NCBI GenBank assembly: GCA_907163345.1
Contig: CAJQUN010000056.1
Span: 496,001-560,000, forward strand
Direction: 5' to 3'
Origin: Haberlea rhodopensis
Lineage: Eukaryota > Streptophyta > Magnoliopsida > Lamiales > Gesneriaceae
Length of the DNA: 64,000 bases
In this document: positions 33,151 to 43,883 of the stretch, piece after piece
Layout of the letters: each line of letters starts with the position of its first letter
Position numbering within the stretch: the first letter of the stretch is position 1
Position numbers and translations under genes: made by a program
Notes under the pieces: model-generated
The model's database searches: none
Seen by the model: the letters and a program-made list of their open reading frames with translations, nothing else
Told to the model about the DNA's origin: nothing

Positions 33151-35061
33151 CTGTATCAGCTTCAATGGCTTGTGTGTGTAGGGTGTGCTGTGTACTGGTC
33201 TGTTTCGATGCTGTGTGTGATAATGTGTGCGCTGTGAAAACCTTTGATTCTCATAAGGTAGTCTATATCTTCGTTGAATCGGTTTTGAGTTATAGTAATT
33301 GTATTGTCTTCCTTGCCTTCGATCTTGCACCTTTGGATTTGGTCTGATAGACGCAAATCTTGCTGGTGCCTTTTCTTTGGCTTGGTCAACATAACCAATT
33401 CCTTTTCTCAGATTTTGATTCTCGTAAGAGACTCCTGTTTGAATCTTAGGTGCTTCAGTTTCATATACTGTGCTGGATTTAACAAATGTCATTTGTTTGA
33501 CTTGATTCTTTACCAGCAACAGCTCAGATTCATCTTTGGTGCATTCTTTGGTGTCAAAGCCTATGCCGGTGAAATCACCGACGTTTCTTTGAACCTCTTG
33601 TAATTCTTCCAAGGATGTTCTGGATTTTGTCCATGTTTTGAATATATGTGAGAACTTAGCATTTTGTGTGCTAATTCTCTTATTTTCTTCATGGAGCTGA
33701 TCATAAGAGATTTTCAGCTTATTCAGCTCGATCTGGAGATTTTTGCACTCACCCTGCTCAGAGCAGCTTGGTTTGTTGTGCTCATCCATTTGAGTACTGA
33801 TTTTGGCTTTATTCTTCTCAAATGATTCAGCTAAGATCCTATAATCATTAGCCATGTCTTGCAGTGCGGACATGAGCTCTTCTCGTGTAAATTCATTTGA
33901 GTCAAGATCATATACCTCGTCTGTCTGACTCATTTCTTCGTCTGCCATAAGACATTGAATATCTTCTTCGCTTTCGCTGGAAGAATATTCAGAGCTTTCC
34001 GAGTCTGAGTCTGTCTGAGCCCATTTGCTGTTTCCTTCTTCAGCTACTAGGACTTTTTGGGATTTTCCATGATTCTTGCGGTCTTTGTAGTGCTTCTTCT
34101 TTCTATCATCACGATGCTTCTCTTTCCGTTCTTCTTTCTTCGGTCTGGTGCAATCTGCAATGAAGTGTCCGGTCTTACCACAATTGTAGCAAGCCTGATC
34201 GTTAACAGTATCATCTTTTCTTGATTTATAATGATGAGAGGGTTTGAAGTTCCTCTTATTTTTAGACATAAATTTACCGAATTTCTTGATAAATAATGAC
34301 ATAGCAACGTTACTCATCTGTTCAGCAGATCGGTCTGATGTTGAAGCGATCTGGTCTTGAGTGGCTGCCAGGGCCTTGTTTGGTTGAGAGATGAATGGCT
34401 CTGCTTCACCTCTGCTTATCAGTTCAAACTCATAGGCCTTAAGATCTGCAAACAGATCATGAAGTTCAACCTTGTTAAGGTCTTTTGATTCCCTCATGGC
34501 GATGGTCTTTACATCCCATTCCTTTGGCAGAGCTCTCATTACTTTCAGAGCGATCTCTCTGTTAGAATATTCCTTCCCCAGACCATTCAGTTCATTTATG
34601 ATGCTGGTGACTCTTTCATCAAACTCATTTAGAGTTTCTCCACTTTTCATCTTTATGCTCTCAAATCTTTGAAGAGCAACAGTTAACTTGTTTTCTTTGG
34701 TCTGGTCGTTGCCTTCACATAGCTGTGCTATCTTCTCCCAAATTTCTTTGGCAGTAGAGCACATTTTGATTTTGCTGAACATGTTCTTGTCCAAAGTCTT
34801 GAACAAGATGTCTTTGGCCACATTATCGAGATTTGCTTTCTTTCTTTCCTCATTCGTCCAGAGGGATCTGTCTTTTTCCACCATTTGTGGTTCTCCATCA
34901 GAGATGGCTACTGCTGTATTAATTTTTAAAATCTTCATTGGTCCATCAGTGATGACGAACCACATATCGTCATCCTGAGCTGCCAGATGAGCTTGCATTC
35001 TGATTCTCCAGTCATCATAGTCTTCTTTTGAGAACATGGGGATTTTGTTGAATGATGCCAT
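33109..35061 (-). CDS. Sirevirus gag of C4, intact
   Basis: 650 codons from the ATG at 35061 (MASFNKIPMFSKEDYDDW). An open extension of 15 codons reaches back into the primer site but lacks an ATG, so 35061 is preferred. Residues about 1-230 form the copia gag (UBN2) domain. A Lys-rich stretch and the CX2CX4HX4C knuckle (CYNCGKTGHFIADC) follow near residue 280. Next come a basic Lys/His/Arg tract, an acidic Ser-rich segment, a coiled-coil-like segment (KLKISYDQLHEENKRIS) and a basic C-terminus. Gag assembles the particle and binds genomic RNA. It ends at TAG within the 77-nt interval. Confidence 0.93.
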   Translation of the reverse strand: MASFNKIPMFSKEDYDDWRIRMQAHLAAQDDDMWFVITDGPMKILKINTAVAISDGEPQMVEKDRSLWTNEERKKANLDNVAKDILFKTLDKNMFSKIKMCSTAKEIWEKIAQLCEGNDQTKENKLTVALQRFESIKMKSGETLNEFDERVTSIINELNGLGKEYSNREIALKVMRALPKEWDVKTIAMRESKDLNKVELHDLFADLKAYEFELISRGEAEPFISQPNKALAATQDQIASTSDRSAEQMSNVAMSLFIKKFGKFMSKNKRNFKPSHHYKSRKDDTVNDQACYNCGKTGHFIADCTRPKKEERKEKHRDDRKKKHYKDRKNHGKSQKVLVAEEGNSKWAQTDSDSESSEYSSSESEEDIQCLMADEEMSQTDEVYDLDSNEFTREELMSALQDMANDYRILAESFEKNKAKISTQMDEHNKPSCSEQGECKNLQIELNKLKISYDQLHEENKRISTQNAKFSHIFKTWTKSRTSLEELQEVQRNVGDFTGIGFDTKECTKDESELLLVKNQVKQMTFVKSSTVYETEAPKIQTGVSYENQNLRKGIGYVDQAKEKAPARFASIRPNPKVQDRRQGRQYNYYNSKPIQRRYRLPYENQRFSQRTHYHTQHRNRPVHSTPYTHKPLKLIQVWVPKGLIRSGPK

Positions 35062-35093
35062 CAGCTTAGTCTTTGTGCTGATTAAGATGACCT

Positions 35094-35105
35094 GCTCTGA
35101 TACCA
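35094..35105 (-). promoter_or_regulatory. Primer-binding site of C4 (initiator tRNA-Met)
   Basis: Minus-strand TGGTATCAGAGC, perfect, two bases after the LTR end CCTAACA. Confidence 0.92.
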
Positions 35106-35107
35106 CT

Positions 35108-36269
35108 TGTTAGGATCGGTCCGGAGTGTTTAGAGGGGGGGGGTGAATGAACACTCCTTAAAAATTTATCCCTTGTGAATTCTTTCGGATTAGTGAAAGA
35201 AATCTGTTACTTAATCAACTCTTTGAACAGAACAGACCACTAAAAAGGTGAGTGCGGAAACGGTCTGCTCTTGTAAAAGTAAGAATGGCTCGATGGCTAA
35301 GTGCAGAAGGATAAGACACAGGATATGTTTCTGGAAGTTCGAAGGTGGTGTAATCCTTCTACGTCTCCCCTTCTTCCAATTAAGGAAGGTTTATACTAGA
35401 AGACTTTGATTTATACAATCCTGTTGTACAAACCCGATTCAGACTGGATTTACCTCACTACCAGTCTGAAACTCCTAGTCACTCAACCTGCTCAGACACA
35501 CTCTGTCTGACAGTTACAATAAGTTGCTCACTTCTATTTTTCAATACACAATGCGCACAGTGATCCTACAATGATCAAATGTTACAAAGTAATTGCGCTT
35601 AAATAAATAACTTCAGCTCGAAAGCTTCTGAACTTTGTAAGCGTGTGCAGATGCTTTCTTGTGTGTTTTTCAATTGATCAGCGTGAGTTGGAATCAAGAG
35701 TCTCTGTCTTCCTTTTGTTGCATCCTTTTATAGTTGAGGGTAGCAACGGCATTGTTTCCCTTAATGTGCAACTTTGACTCTTTTTAAACTCTGAGAAAGC
35801 TACAGTCTTCTTCTTCAGGACACTTGCCGTTCTGGTGTATGCTTTTGGCGACTGTCAGGTAAGCTCTCCTTTGTCTTCTTACCTTTAATGGCAATCTTCG
35901 ACTTTTGATCCTTTGTAGCATTAATTACAGCATTAAATGCTACAATAAATAACCGTTGATGGTTCGGACTGAGAAGCCATCCTTTATGTATCTTTGACTG
36001 CTCTGATCTGATAAAGGTTGAGATCGATCTGAAGTATCGATCTAGTCAGTCTGGAATCCATCGATCCGGTCTGATATGTGATATGCTTTATCAGCTTGCT
36101 CTGTTTTGCGCGATCGATCTGGTATGCCTGATTTCCATCGATCCGGTCTGAAATAATTTGTCATCTTGCTCTGTTTTGTCCGATCGATCTGGTCAAACTG
36201 ATATCTATCGATCCGGTCTGAAATGTTTTGTCATCTTTAAAATCTCATCGATAAGGTCCGGAACTAACA
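35108..36269 (-). mobile_element. 5' LTR of Sirevirus C4
   Basis: 1162 bp, intact TG...CA ends. It differs from the 3' LTR by 9 instead of 10 G in the run near 35140 and by C/T changes in the words aagaaYggctcg, agagtYcctg-type and cacttgYcgttc. It carries the promoter for C4. Confidence 0.95.
35724..35733 (-). promoter_or_regulatory. TATA box of the C4 5' LTR
   Basis: Minus-strand CTATAAAAGG, followed by GATGCAAC. A close match to the plant TATA consensus and the likely start of C4 genomic RNA. Confidence 0.65.
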
Positions 36270-36274
36270 AAATA
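36270..36274. repeat. Target site duplication of C4, right copy (AAATA)
   Basis: Pairs with 25679-25683. After it the leader of the C3 fourth ORF resumes. Confidence 0.9.
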
Positions 36275-36308
36275 TTTTCAATTTCTCTGTATTCTTCATT
36301 ACACTCAA

Positions 36309-38707
36309 ATGGCTACTATCACTCACAATTCTCTATCTGTTGAGTTCAATGAAATCTACAGGGCTGAAGACCCAGAAATGGTTTCCATATTCAAATCATT
36401 GGAAACTTCTGGATTAAGGAACTTTCTGGAATGTGGGACGGTGGTTTATGAGTCGGAGATCCGAGAGTTGTTTGCCAATGCTGTGTCTCAGAAGACGTTC
36501 ATCTCCACCACCGTCAAGGGCAAATCTTTTGACATTTCTCAGTCAACACTGTCGAAGACCTTTGGTCTTCCCAACACCGGACTGACTGAGTTTGGCCACA
36601 TTCCTCAGGCTACTATCACCGATCTTCAGGGGAAGGTATCCATTTTTGGCCACCGACTGCAGCCATCATTCAAGAAGAAGGAAATGCTCTTTCATTTCCA
36701 AGTCTATGCGAGATTGTTGGTAAGCCACTATTGGGCAATGCCGGAAGCTATGACGCCGTCACTGCCGAGAACTTTCGGGCCATGGCTGCTATTCACTCAG
36801 GACAAAAGATGAACTGGTCCGCGATCTTGTTTGGAGTGTTTCTTGAAACGGTTATCGCATCCAAACAGGCTGTATACTTTGCAGTTCCCCTCAGCAAGCT
36901 TTTGGAGACTTTGAACATCGAGCTGGGGAAGCCGTCTGCCTTGAGCCCCTTTAAAATTCTCAACCCCAAGGGATTGGCACTGCTGAAGTCCAAAAGTGCT
37001 CCACCCACTTCTTCCAATCTGGTGGCTGTCAAAATTGAACAAGGAGATGAACAGGCTGCTAGAAAAACTCGAGTCAAGCGCAAACTGACTATCCAGACTG
37101 ACTCAGAGGAAACTCAGTCTGCTCCTTCATCTCCAGCCAAGCCTCCTCCAAAAAAGCCAAGAACCCAGATCACCAAGCCAATCAAAACCTTACCTCTTAA
37201 AACCCTACCTATTTTGTCCTCCACAAAAGCCACCCCAGCACTCCAAGCTACAACTCAACCTTCAACAGCTCCAACCATTGTACCTAAAGTCACTATCCGA
37301 GTGCCTTCTGCCATCCCTGTAGTCAAAGGGATTGTCATCACAGAATTGGGAGATTACACTCAATCAGGGATCAAAACCTCGTCTCCCACCGGCAAAGGCA
37401 AGGCCATTCTCACCGAACCCCTCTCTTCCAAACCCACGTCAGCCGCTCAAACAGCCATCGACATCGCCATGGAAGATGTTGAAGAAAATGTAAAGGAGCT
37501 CACTGTGGTGTTTGATGAATATGTTGAATACAGAACGATCAACCACATTGATCTGTTCTTCGGCAAGGTGAGAAGACTCCAAAAGATGGAACAAGAAGTC
37601 CTTAAGGGGACTGAGACTGATGACGTCAGAATTGCTGTGCATCGTAAAGATCTGTTCCAGGCTAACCATAGATTCAGACTGGCCAACTTGCTCATTGCAG
37701 CCAAGAAGGCAAATTTTGAAGCCAACACACCGACTGCCAAAGATGATGGTGCTGTCATTGCTCAGCTGGAAATGGATGTTCATAGCTCAACATATCCACT
37801 CCAGTTCCCAGCCCGGATCACCCATCTGCGAGCAAGACCTTGGCCGAACCATTCATTGAGCCAATTCCTTCTGATTCAGCGGAGCAGACAGCGAAGCAGA
37901 CAGCGGAGCAGCCACTGACTAATGCTCCGTCTGCAGCTGAGACTGAAGCAATGGATGTCTTCCTGGACTCTCCAACAACTTCCATCCCCATTGCACCCTC
38001 AGTCTCCCAGATTCAGCGCAGTTCAACCGCCGAACATACAACAGTTATCTCCCCAGACTTCGTCGATCCGGATATGGTGGTTTCAACTGTTGTTGCCGCA
38101 TTACAGGTTGAGGAGCCTACCAGACCTATCACTCCTCCAACTCAATCTCATGACGATATGGCATTTTTAAGAAATTTCTTCGGACTTGGTCACTTTGATC
38201 CGGTCCAAAACACGCCAATCTGATATGACCTCACTTATACCAATGGCCGCAGAAGTTGATCACACCTTGTCGCCATCTGATCACTCTCCGAGCCTTCTAT
38301 CTGATGAAGGCCCATCCTTGGCCCAGTCACTTCAGCACCTTTCTGATAACTGTCTATCTCTCTCTCAACGAGTCATAGAAGTTCATCAAAGTCAGAGGGC
38401 TACATTTTTGGATTTTGAATCTTTCAAAGAGAAGATGACAGCCAACATTAGCAGCGTTCAGCGCGGACTGAACGATATGTTCTCTCAACAAGCTACATAT
38501 AAAAACAGTCTGAGAAAAAAACAGATCGAGCTGACCACTGACGTTCGAACTTCCGTCGCAAAGTCCCTCATTGCTCAAGACACTCGTCTTGATGCTATCA
38601 GCGCTCAGCTCACACAGATTGTAGACTTTCTTCAAGAGATTGCTGCTGACAAAAAGGGGGAAAAGAAAAAGGAATTCAAGTCAGCTCAGTCTTCAGCAAG
38701 GAAGTAG
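36309..38707 (+). pseudogene. Fourth ORF of C3 in the envelope-like position, frameshifted
   Basis: Starts MATITHNSLSVEFNEIY at 36309 and aligns along its whole length with the fourth ORF of C4: helical N-terminal domain, Pro/Lys-rich middle with KTRVKRKL and KPPPKKPRTQ, and a coiled-coil-like C-terminus (38230-38707). Breaks: one base lost near 36708, about 30-40 nt lost with a frame change near 37785, and a shift near 38170. The positions of the shifts differ from those in C4, so the ancestral form was a single long ORF and each copy decayed on its own. Confidence 0.75.
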
Positions 38708-38936
38708 CGGTCTATATAAGTCATACCTATCTGTAACTGTATATCAGATTTTTATTCAATAAAAATCAGAATTTTCTTTAAGTCTTCGTTCATTTATTTT
38801 GAACAAATTGGCTTAATCAATCCGAACTACAACTTAACTATGTTCATTTATTTTGAACAAGAAGAAGTAATTGATCCGCAAGAATAAGCTTCAAATTTCT
38901 TAAAAGACTGAATGAGAAGACATAGAAGCCAGGTTT
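38708..38936 (+). other. 3' untranslated region of C3
   Basis: No gene. AT-rich with AATAAA-like words near 38757 and two gttcatttattttgaac-type repeats. It leads into the polypurine tract. Confidence 0.55.
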
Positions 38937-38960
38937 TGTCATCATCAAAAAGGGGGAATT
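38937..38960 (+). promoter_or_regulatory. Polypurine tract of C3
   Basis: tcatcatcaaaaaggggga followed by att and the LTR start, the same block as in C4. Confidence 0.88.
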
Positions 38961-40010
38961 TGTTAGTTCCGGATTTTAAAGATGACAAAACAAAATCAGA
39001 ACGGATCGATGGAAATCAGTCTGACCAGATCGATTGCTCAAAGCAGATCAAGCTGATATGGTCTATCACAAAATTAGATCGGATCGATGAGCATCAGCCT
39101 GATCAGATCAAAGATTCAGAACAACTCAACTATTATCAGATCAGAGCAAACAAAGTTAAATAAACTTTGCTCTTCAGTCCGAATCATTAACGGCTATTTA
39201 TTGAAGCATTTAATGTTGCAATTAATGCTGAAAAAGACCAAGGACTGAAGATTACCATAAAAGGTAAGAAGACAAAGAAGAGCTTACCTGACAGTCGCCG
39301 AAAGTATGAACCAGAATGGCAAGTGCCCAAAAGAATAAGACTGCAGCTTACTCAGAGTTTGAGCAGACTCAAGAGTTGCACATAAAGGGAAATAATGTCG
39401 TTGGTACATGCAACTATATAAGAAGGCAACTATAGAGCTCAAGAGTGTGTCTGATCAATCGAAAAACGCAAAAGAAAACAAAACAGCACAAGCTTACAAG
39501 CTCAGACATTCTCGAGCCGAAAGTTATCATAAGCACAAGCATATTGTAATATTTGATCATTTCAGGATCACTGTGTGCATAGATCTTTTGTACTCTTTAC
39601 TAAGATAAGAAGTGAGAATCAAATTGTAACTGTCAGACAGAGTGTGTCTGAACAGATTGAGAGCTAGGAGTTTCAGTCTGGTAGTGAGGTAAATCCAGCT
39701 GAATCGGGTTTGTACAACATGATTGTATAAATCAAAGTCTTCTAGTGAAATCCTTCCTTAATTGGAAGAAGGGGAGACGTAGAAGGATTACACCACCTTC
39801 GAACTTCCAGAAACATATTATGTCTTTTATCATTCTGCACTTGTTATAATATTCAAGCCATCGAGCCGTTCTTACTAGTCTAAGAACAGACCGTTCCGCA
39901 CTAAAACATTCAGTGGTCTGTTCTGCAGATAAGTTGATTAAGAAACAGATTTCTTTCACTAATCCGAAAGAAATCACAAAGGATTATTTTTAATCGGAGT
40001 GTTCATTCAC
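38961..40010 (+). mobile_element. 3' LTR of Sirevirus C3, 3' end missing
   Basis: Starts TGTTAGTTCCGG and stops at GTTCATTCAC, so about 37 nt present at the end of the 5' LTR (C tract, ctctaaacactcc, ccgatcctaaca) are absent. The next bases are CATAC and then C2 gag sequence. Confidence 0.88.
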
Positions 40011-40663
40011 CATACCGATCGATTTCTTGTCAACTTTTCGGTTGTCTTGCTCGATACGCAGCCTTCTGATAAATCCTCAAGACTTATCATCTTTCGCTTG
40101 TGCTTCCTGTAGCTCTTGAAGTCCTTCCAAGATGGCGGTAATTTTTCAATCATCATCGCCACTTGGGGGGCATCATTTAACCCCATACCTTCGGCATCAA
40201 GCTCATGATATATCAGCTGCAGCTCTTCGCATTGCTCAACAACGCTCTTGCCAATTTCCACTCGATAGTCATGGAATCGATCAGCTACAAATTTCTTTGC
40301 GCCTGCGTCTTCAGCTCTGTATTTCATTTCTAATTATTCCCAAAGATCCTTCGCAGTTTCTTTGGGGGAATACACATTGAAAAGTGCATCGTCCAGAGAA
40401 TTCAGTACATAGTTATGACAGAGGTAGTCGACGCTCAGCCATGATTCGACTATTACAACAGATTGAGGATCCTCTTTGTTCTCCATTTGTTTTTCCTCTT
40501 TAAGAAACCTGGTCAAGTTCAAGGTGGTCAAGAAGAACATCATCTTCTGCTGCCAATGCTTAAAGTTGGAATCTTTGAACTTTTCCGGTTTCTTAAATTG
40601 AGAGAACGTCATTGGATTTCTCAGAACTAGCTTAACGACCTCAACGCCGCTAGCTTTCACCAC
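40007..40663 (-). pseudogene. C2 gag N-terminal part
   Basis: Frames 40334-40663 and 40007-40327 are one gag of the UBN2 type (KPEKFKDSNFKHWQQKMMFFLTTL, then VADRFHDYRVEIGKSVVEQ, LPPSWKDFKSYRKHKRKMI), split by a TAA (40334-40336) where a Ser codon is expected. At 40011 it is interrupted by C3, and its C-terminal zinc knuckle continues at 19046. Upstream of 40663 the frame extends a little further (QIPNRNDENTEIPV) toward the real start. Confidence 0.85.
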
Positions 40664-41855
40664 TGGAATCTCAGTATTTTCATCATTTCGGTTTGGAATC
40701 TGGTCAGCAATAAGCTAAAACAGAACGCAGCACAAATAATGTCATACTAGTTTGAAAACAACTTTACAAATGTTTTGATAGTGCACAAACAGTGATGTGT
40801 TGAAAATTCAACAATTTTGTAATTAGCAAAGTAGGATTTTGCAAACTTATTAAGATCCGAAAAATAAAAACAGAAACAAACAAATTTTGAGTTTACGATT
40901 GTTGGTACTGTTTATCTAAATGTACGGATTGAATCAGTTTAAACAATCGCTGATTGAAAATAAATTATACTGAAATATATTATACTTACAACAACCAATA
41001 AATCGAAATACAAAAAAAAACAGTTAATTTACAGCAGTAGAGATAAATTGAAGAAAGATTTTAACATCAATAATCTGGAAAGATTATGGACGAGGCCACA
41101 GCAACCCCTGTGCCCGTAAACTCAAATTTGTCCTCCTTAGCTTCTGGCCTCCTGGACAAGTGAGTTCCAAGGTATAATGCCAAATCAACCTATGTTCGGA
41201 TTGAAGCAGAACTCCGAGTAGAGTACTTCGAACACTAGTAGTGTGCAGTACTTTCAAAGCAGAATGTTATATGTATGCATGCATGCGGATTTTTTGAATG
41301 ATTAAACATTAGAGCTGGAGCAGCTTATATAGCTGAGCATCAGACCTCCCAAAGGTCTCAAAAATTATATGTAATGCTTAGTGGGGTAGATGAAAAGTCT
41401 CAAAACATCAGATTAATACGGATTTAAGTCTCACACTTAAATCTGAATAGGTGAAAAGTCTCAAACTTAATACTCAGCAGAATGTGAAAAATTAGGTAGG
41501 CGAAAGGTCATTTCAGAAATTCGAGTAGTAAAAAGATAGGGCTGTCTTTGCGGCAGCGACACGCGCGAAGCGGCAACACGTGCGCCGAGGCGAGACTAGC
41601 CGAGCGGAGCGGACAAACTGACGACGCGCGAGGGGCACCCCTCTTTTCTACTTAACTACACTTTATTGATTTGTGTCTCAATATAAACAAACCACGAGAA
41701 TCTCAAAATTTCAATATGGGATTTCTTTAGTCAATTTACCATTCGAATTAACTTACCAAATTTTTATTCTCATTAACAAGATTAATCACAATTATTAAAA
41801 TTTATTCTCATTAAAAATTAATTACAATTATTGGGTTATTTAAAATATCCCAACA
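40664..41855 (-). mobile_element. Leader and 5' LTR of copia element C2
   Basis: On the minus strand the LTR starts TGTTGGGATATTTTAAATAA at 41855 and contains a TATA box (TATATAAG) and a GC-rich cgcgcg block (41560-41640). I could not fix its 3' end or a clear primer site between about 40700 and 41100. The five bases after 41855 are ggcac. No gene is seen in this stretch. Confidence 0.6.
41324..41331 (-). promoter_or_regulatory. TATA box of the C2 LTR
   Basis: Minus-strand TATATAAG in gctatataagctgctcc, about 525 bp into the LTR. Confidence 0.5.
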
Positions 41856-42718
41856 GGCACACTAAAAAGATGCTTATAATAAAAGGTCAAAAACTTTTTT
41901 TGATTATAAAAATGATTGCACACGATACACTGAAGTAGTATGCTATCTTTATTTTATGTTATTTTTACATTAAATTAAAATGATTAGTATATTTAATAAT
42001 TAAAATGGTAAATTATATATATATATATATATAGAAATTTATAAAACACAATTAAATCTAATAAATTTTTGGATCTAAAAATGTGATAAAATGCTTGAAA
42101 ATTTGTAATTTATAAATTATATAGACATAGAAAAATAGTATTTCTACCTTTTCGTTATTTATCTATAAAATGTCATCTACATTAACATATATACTGAATG
42201 ATTGGAATAGCTAGATAAATTAATTTAAATATATTATTTACATATTTTTAATTTGACAACTTTTATCTTGAAAATAATGATAAACTACAAAATCCATTAA
42301 ATAATGTCATTTGCAATAATAGTTTCAAACTCTTAAGGCTAAACAAATATAGTCCAAATAAATTATGTTTTTTAATAAAAGTGGTTAAATGATGGAACAA
42401 ACGTTGTTTTTTTCTTTCTTTTTTTTCATTTTTTGTAGTTTTTTAACAGACATGCCCATTCCATTTTCTTTAGCGAAATATTGGTGTTGTGATTTTTTTG
42501 TTAAAAATATTAATATAAGATTATATTCGTTATGTTTTATATATTTTAGACTATTATTGTAAATTGTATTATTTTATTTTATAATTTACCCAGAAAAAAA
42601 TGAATTAGTATTTTTCTGTGTACATGGCCGTCAAACAATGTGTACTGCGAATATTGTCCTTTGCTAGAAGTTGCTGACTTTTATGCGTTCTTTCGTGGCC
42701 GACAAGTCGAATATCCGC
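41856..42718. other. AT-rich upstream region of GST1
   Basis: No gene. It separates the retrotransposon block from the GST array. It contains a (TA)n run at 42017-42034 and long A/T tracts. The last 150 bp, where base composition becomes balanced, is the probable GST1 promoter. Confidence 0.5.
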
Positions 42719-42724
42719 TATAAG
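42719..42724 (+). promoter_or_regulatory. TATA box of GST1
   Basis: TATAAG within ccgctataagaaag, 66 bp before the ATG. GST4 has the same words (tcgctataagaagg) at the same distance, which supports it. Confidence 0.6.
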
Positions 42725-42784
42725 AAAGCATCCAAACTACACCGAAATACATTCAGAAACTCGAGCGAAAACCCTGTAATTACA

Positions 42785-43883
42785 ATGGCGGAAGTGAAGA
42801 TACTTGGTTCTTGGAGAAGCCCATTTAGCCTGAGAGTGGAAATGGCGCTGAAACTGAAAGGAGTGGAATACGAATTCATAGAAGAAGATGTAATCAATAA
42901 GTCCCCTCAGCTTCTTCAATACAATCCAGTTCACAAAAAAATTCCTGTGCTTCTGCACAATGGTAAGCCGATTGCCGAGTCATTGGTGATTCTTGAATAT
43001 ATCGATGAAACTTGGGAAAATGGGCCACCCATCTTGCCGAAAAATCCTTATGATAGAGCCATGGCGCGTTTCTGGGCTAAATTCCTGGATGATACGGTAC
43101 TAATTTTTAAAAAAAATCTTTCATGTTTATTTCATTCGAAAATCAATTCAATTAATCCTGGTTTTTGTGGTTTGTTGAATTTGACAGTTAGAATCAGTCA
43201 ATTGTTCTTTTTGAACCTTGTATATGTTGAGAATATTCCTAAACAATAGGAATTAGGAGTCTAAAAGCTATGGTAGCTTTATGATATATGAGTTACAATT
43301 AGTTTTGAGTTGGAATATCGTGTATTCTGTTAGAACAGGCTTTTCATGCAATTGAATGCTCCGTCCATATGCTCACCGCACTCACGTTATCAATCTACGT
43401 GCACGTGTTTGACTTATATAATACCACAGAGTTGATAACGTTCATTGACAGTTGGTTTTGAATTTGAACTTCATGTATTCTAAATAATATACTAACATGT
43501 ACTATTAGATGTAAACTGGTTAATTTGTTTTGTTTCAGTTGTTGCCAGCATTTAGGAAGGCTTACGCAACTTCAGGGGAGGAGCAAGAGAAAGCCAAGGA
43601 AGAAGTAGAAGGATTGCTAAAACTTATTGACAATGAACTAAAAGGCAAGAAATTTTTCGGGGGAGATAGCATTGGATTCGTTGATATTGCTGGCGATTTT
43701 CTTGCCTATTGGTCTGTGATCATTGGTGAATTGGTTGGAATCGAACTCATAACGAAGGAAAAGTTCCCGAATTTGTGTGCATGGATGGATGAGTACCTAA
43801 ACTCGAGCTTTGTTAAGGAAAATCTGCCTGATCGGGAGAAATTGACTGAGGTTTTTCGACCTCGGTTTCAAAAGACTAAATGA
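42785..43883 (+). CDS. GSTU: Tau-class glutathione S-transferase GST1, two exons
   Basis: Exons 42785-43096 and 43539-43883 with a GT-AG intron of 442 nt in phase 0; 218 residues, the usual tau length. Residues 1-78 form the thioredoxin-like domain: Ser12 (W-R-S-P-F) is the probable catalytic serine that activates glutathione, with Lys39, Ile53 and Glu65-Ser66 (AESL) as glutathione-site residues. The helical C-terminal domain (about 90-218) forms the electrophile pocket. Tau GSTs are cytosolic dimers that conjugate glutathione to herbicides, lipid peroxides and other electrophiles. The frame is open upstream of 42785, but the ATG in tacaATGGCGGAAG is shared by all four paralogs and is preferred. 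First gene of a same-strand tandem array. No defect seen. Confidence 0.93.
43259..43492 (+). repeat. TRIM retrotransposon remnant in the GST1 intron
   Basis: It aligns with the TRIM in GST2: an LTR-like piece (ttttgagttggaa, gtattct), an internal piece (gctttcatgc-type, cgtgtttgacttatataat) and a second LTR-like piece ending atgtattcta. Too diverged for ends or a duplication to be recognised. Confidence 0.55.

Larger units (their letters stand above)
25684..36269 (-). mobile_element. Full-length young Sirevirus copia element C4
   Basis: The element is 10586 bp with a 5-bp perfect duplication on both sides. Reading leftward: 5' LTR (36269-35108), tRNA-Met primer site, intact gag, 77-nt interval, intact pol, spacer with G-box, frameshifted fourth ORF, polypurine tract, 3' LTR (26846-25684). 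By eye the LTRs differ at three C/T substitutions and one G-run length. It inserted into the leader of the fourth ORF of C3, about 35 bp before that ATG, in opposite orientation. Features marking it as Sirevirus: long LTRs, the tcatcatcaaaaaggggga polypurine block, a large gag with a CCHC knuckle, and an extra ORF after pol. Confidence 0.95.
19050..40010 (+). mobile_element. Sirevirus copia element C3, full length, defective, interrupted by C4
   Basis: Plus-strand element in two parts, 19050-25683 and 36270-40010. The order is 5' LTR, tRNA-Met primer site, gag, 77-nt interval, pol, spacer with a G-box palindrome, [C4 insertion], fourth ORF, polypurine tract and 3' LTR. The two LTRs differ at roughly two dozen bases plus an 8-bp gap, which makes it clearly older than C4. 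It inserted into gag of C2: ATACA precedes it and CATAC follows. Every coding region carries disabling changes. Confidence 0.9.

Noticed and set aside
42671..42784. Upstream in-frame extension of GST1
   Set aside because: The extension overlaps the TATA box and the expected untranslated leader. All four paralogs share an ATG at the MAEVK start.
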